A stretch of 64,000 bases of DNA from Trichoplax adhaerens (Eukaryota; Placozoa; Uniplacotomia; Trichoplacea; Trichoplacidae): NCBI RefSeq assembly GCF_000150275.1, contig NW_002060956.1, forward strand, positions 1,015,207 through 1,079,206. The letters are read 5' to 3'. The notes under the pieces are model-generated. The model was not told where the DNA came from. It saw nothing but the letters and a program-made list of their open reading frames with translations, and made no database searches. Of the stretch, positions 63,653 to 64,000 are shown piece by piece. The position numbers and the translations under genes were made by a program. Position 1 is the first letter of the stretch, and each line of letters opens with the position of its first letter.

Positions 63653-64000
63653 CTATAATATTAACCAAAAGCAGAGAAAAGATATAGCACTTAAATTATT
63701 GGTTTAGTTAATGCTAGTAACAATAGTTAACGATCCAAATTAACAGATTCCAAGGACTAATTGGTAACTTAATAGATAAGATATACGTAAGAAGAGGGGT
63801 AGGTATTCTGGTACCCCGCAATAACTTTTTATATAGAAAATTACAGTAAAATTGTATAAGATAATTTAAATAGGAATGTGCTGATATTGATTTATCTATA
63901 ACGTCTTAGAGGCTTTTACTAAAAATATTTGTATACTTTATAATATTTTTTATTTACTAATATCTAATATTTAAATAACCACACCATATAATGCTATTCG
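63653..64000. other. Probable intron of the TXNDC16-like gene at the window edge
   Basis: AT-rich sequence upstream of the first visible exon. I see no Met-starting exon or signal peptide in it, so it is most likely part of an intron. Confidence 0.45.

Noticed and set aside
1-64000. CRISPR arrays, bacterial operons or insertion sequences
   Set aside because: The DNA is eukaryotic with spliced genes; no regularly spaced repeats with unique spacers or transposase genes were seen.

Overview
This is an AT-rich, intron-bearing animal (metazoan) nuclear sequence. Nearly every recognisable gene is split into small exons (often 30-150 nt) by short GT-AG introns, and the proteins are typical animal ones: the axonemal ruler CCDC39, centrobin, an ERICH6-type FAM194 protein, an SLC25A14/A30 mitochondrial carrier, EMC5/MMGT1, mitochondrial EF-G1, and the ER protein TXNDC16. 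The compact genes, base composition and one-copy ancient animal genes fit an early-branching invertebrate. A placozoan such as Trichoplax is my best guess, but I cannot prove it here.

Layout. 1-17.9 kb: no gene I can support; it holds a sharply G-poor/C-rich block near 12.95-13.76 kb and one copy of a 30-bp palindromic repeat. 17.9-25.0 kb, minus strand: CCDC39 in about 29 exons. 28.2-34.8 kb, plus: centrobin in about 27 exons, head-to-head with CCDC39. 37.1-37.9 kb, plus: an intronless DHRS4-like short-chain dehydrogenase with a C-terminal SRL peroxisome signal. 38.6-42.7 kb, minus: an ERICH6-like protein. 46.3-49.7 kb, plus: a mitochondrial carrier of the UCP5/KMCP1 group. 51.5-52.5 kb, minus: a 112-residue MMGT1/EMC5 gene in four small exons, found by reading splice sites because no exon forms a long open frame. 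54.3-59.7 kb, plus: GFM1. 60.7-63.7 kb, minus: the C-terminal part of a TXNDC16-like gene with an acidic tail and KDEL; its 5' part runs off the window.

The genes do not form one pathway, but themes recur: CCDC39 and centrobin are cilium/centriole proteins in divergent orientation, the carrier and GFM1 act in mitochondria, and MMGT1 and TXNDC16 act in the ER.

The most striking unexplained structure is a family of clustered palindromic TACTG/CAGTA pentamer arrays (core TACTGTACAGTA). They sit in gaps that contain 5' ends of genes (25.7-26.6, 36.3-36.6, 44.1-45.1 and 52.5-52.8 kb), at two of them around a short GC-rich core. They are scarce in the gene-free left third and in tail-to-tail gaps.
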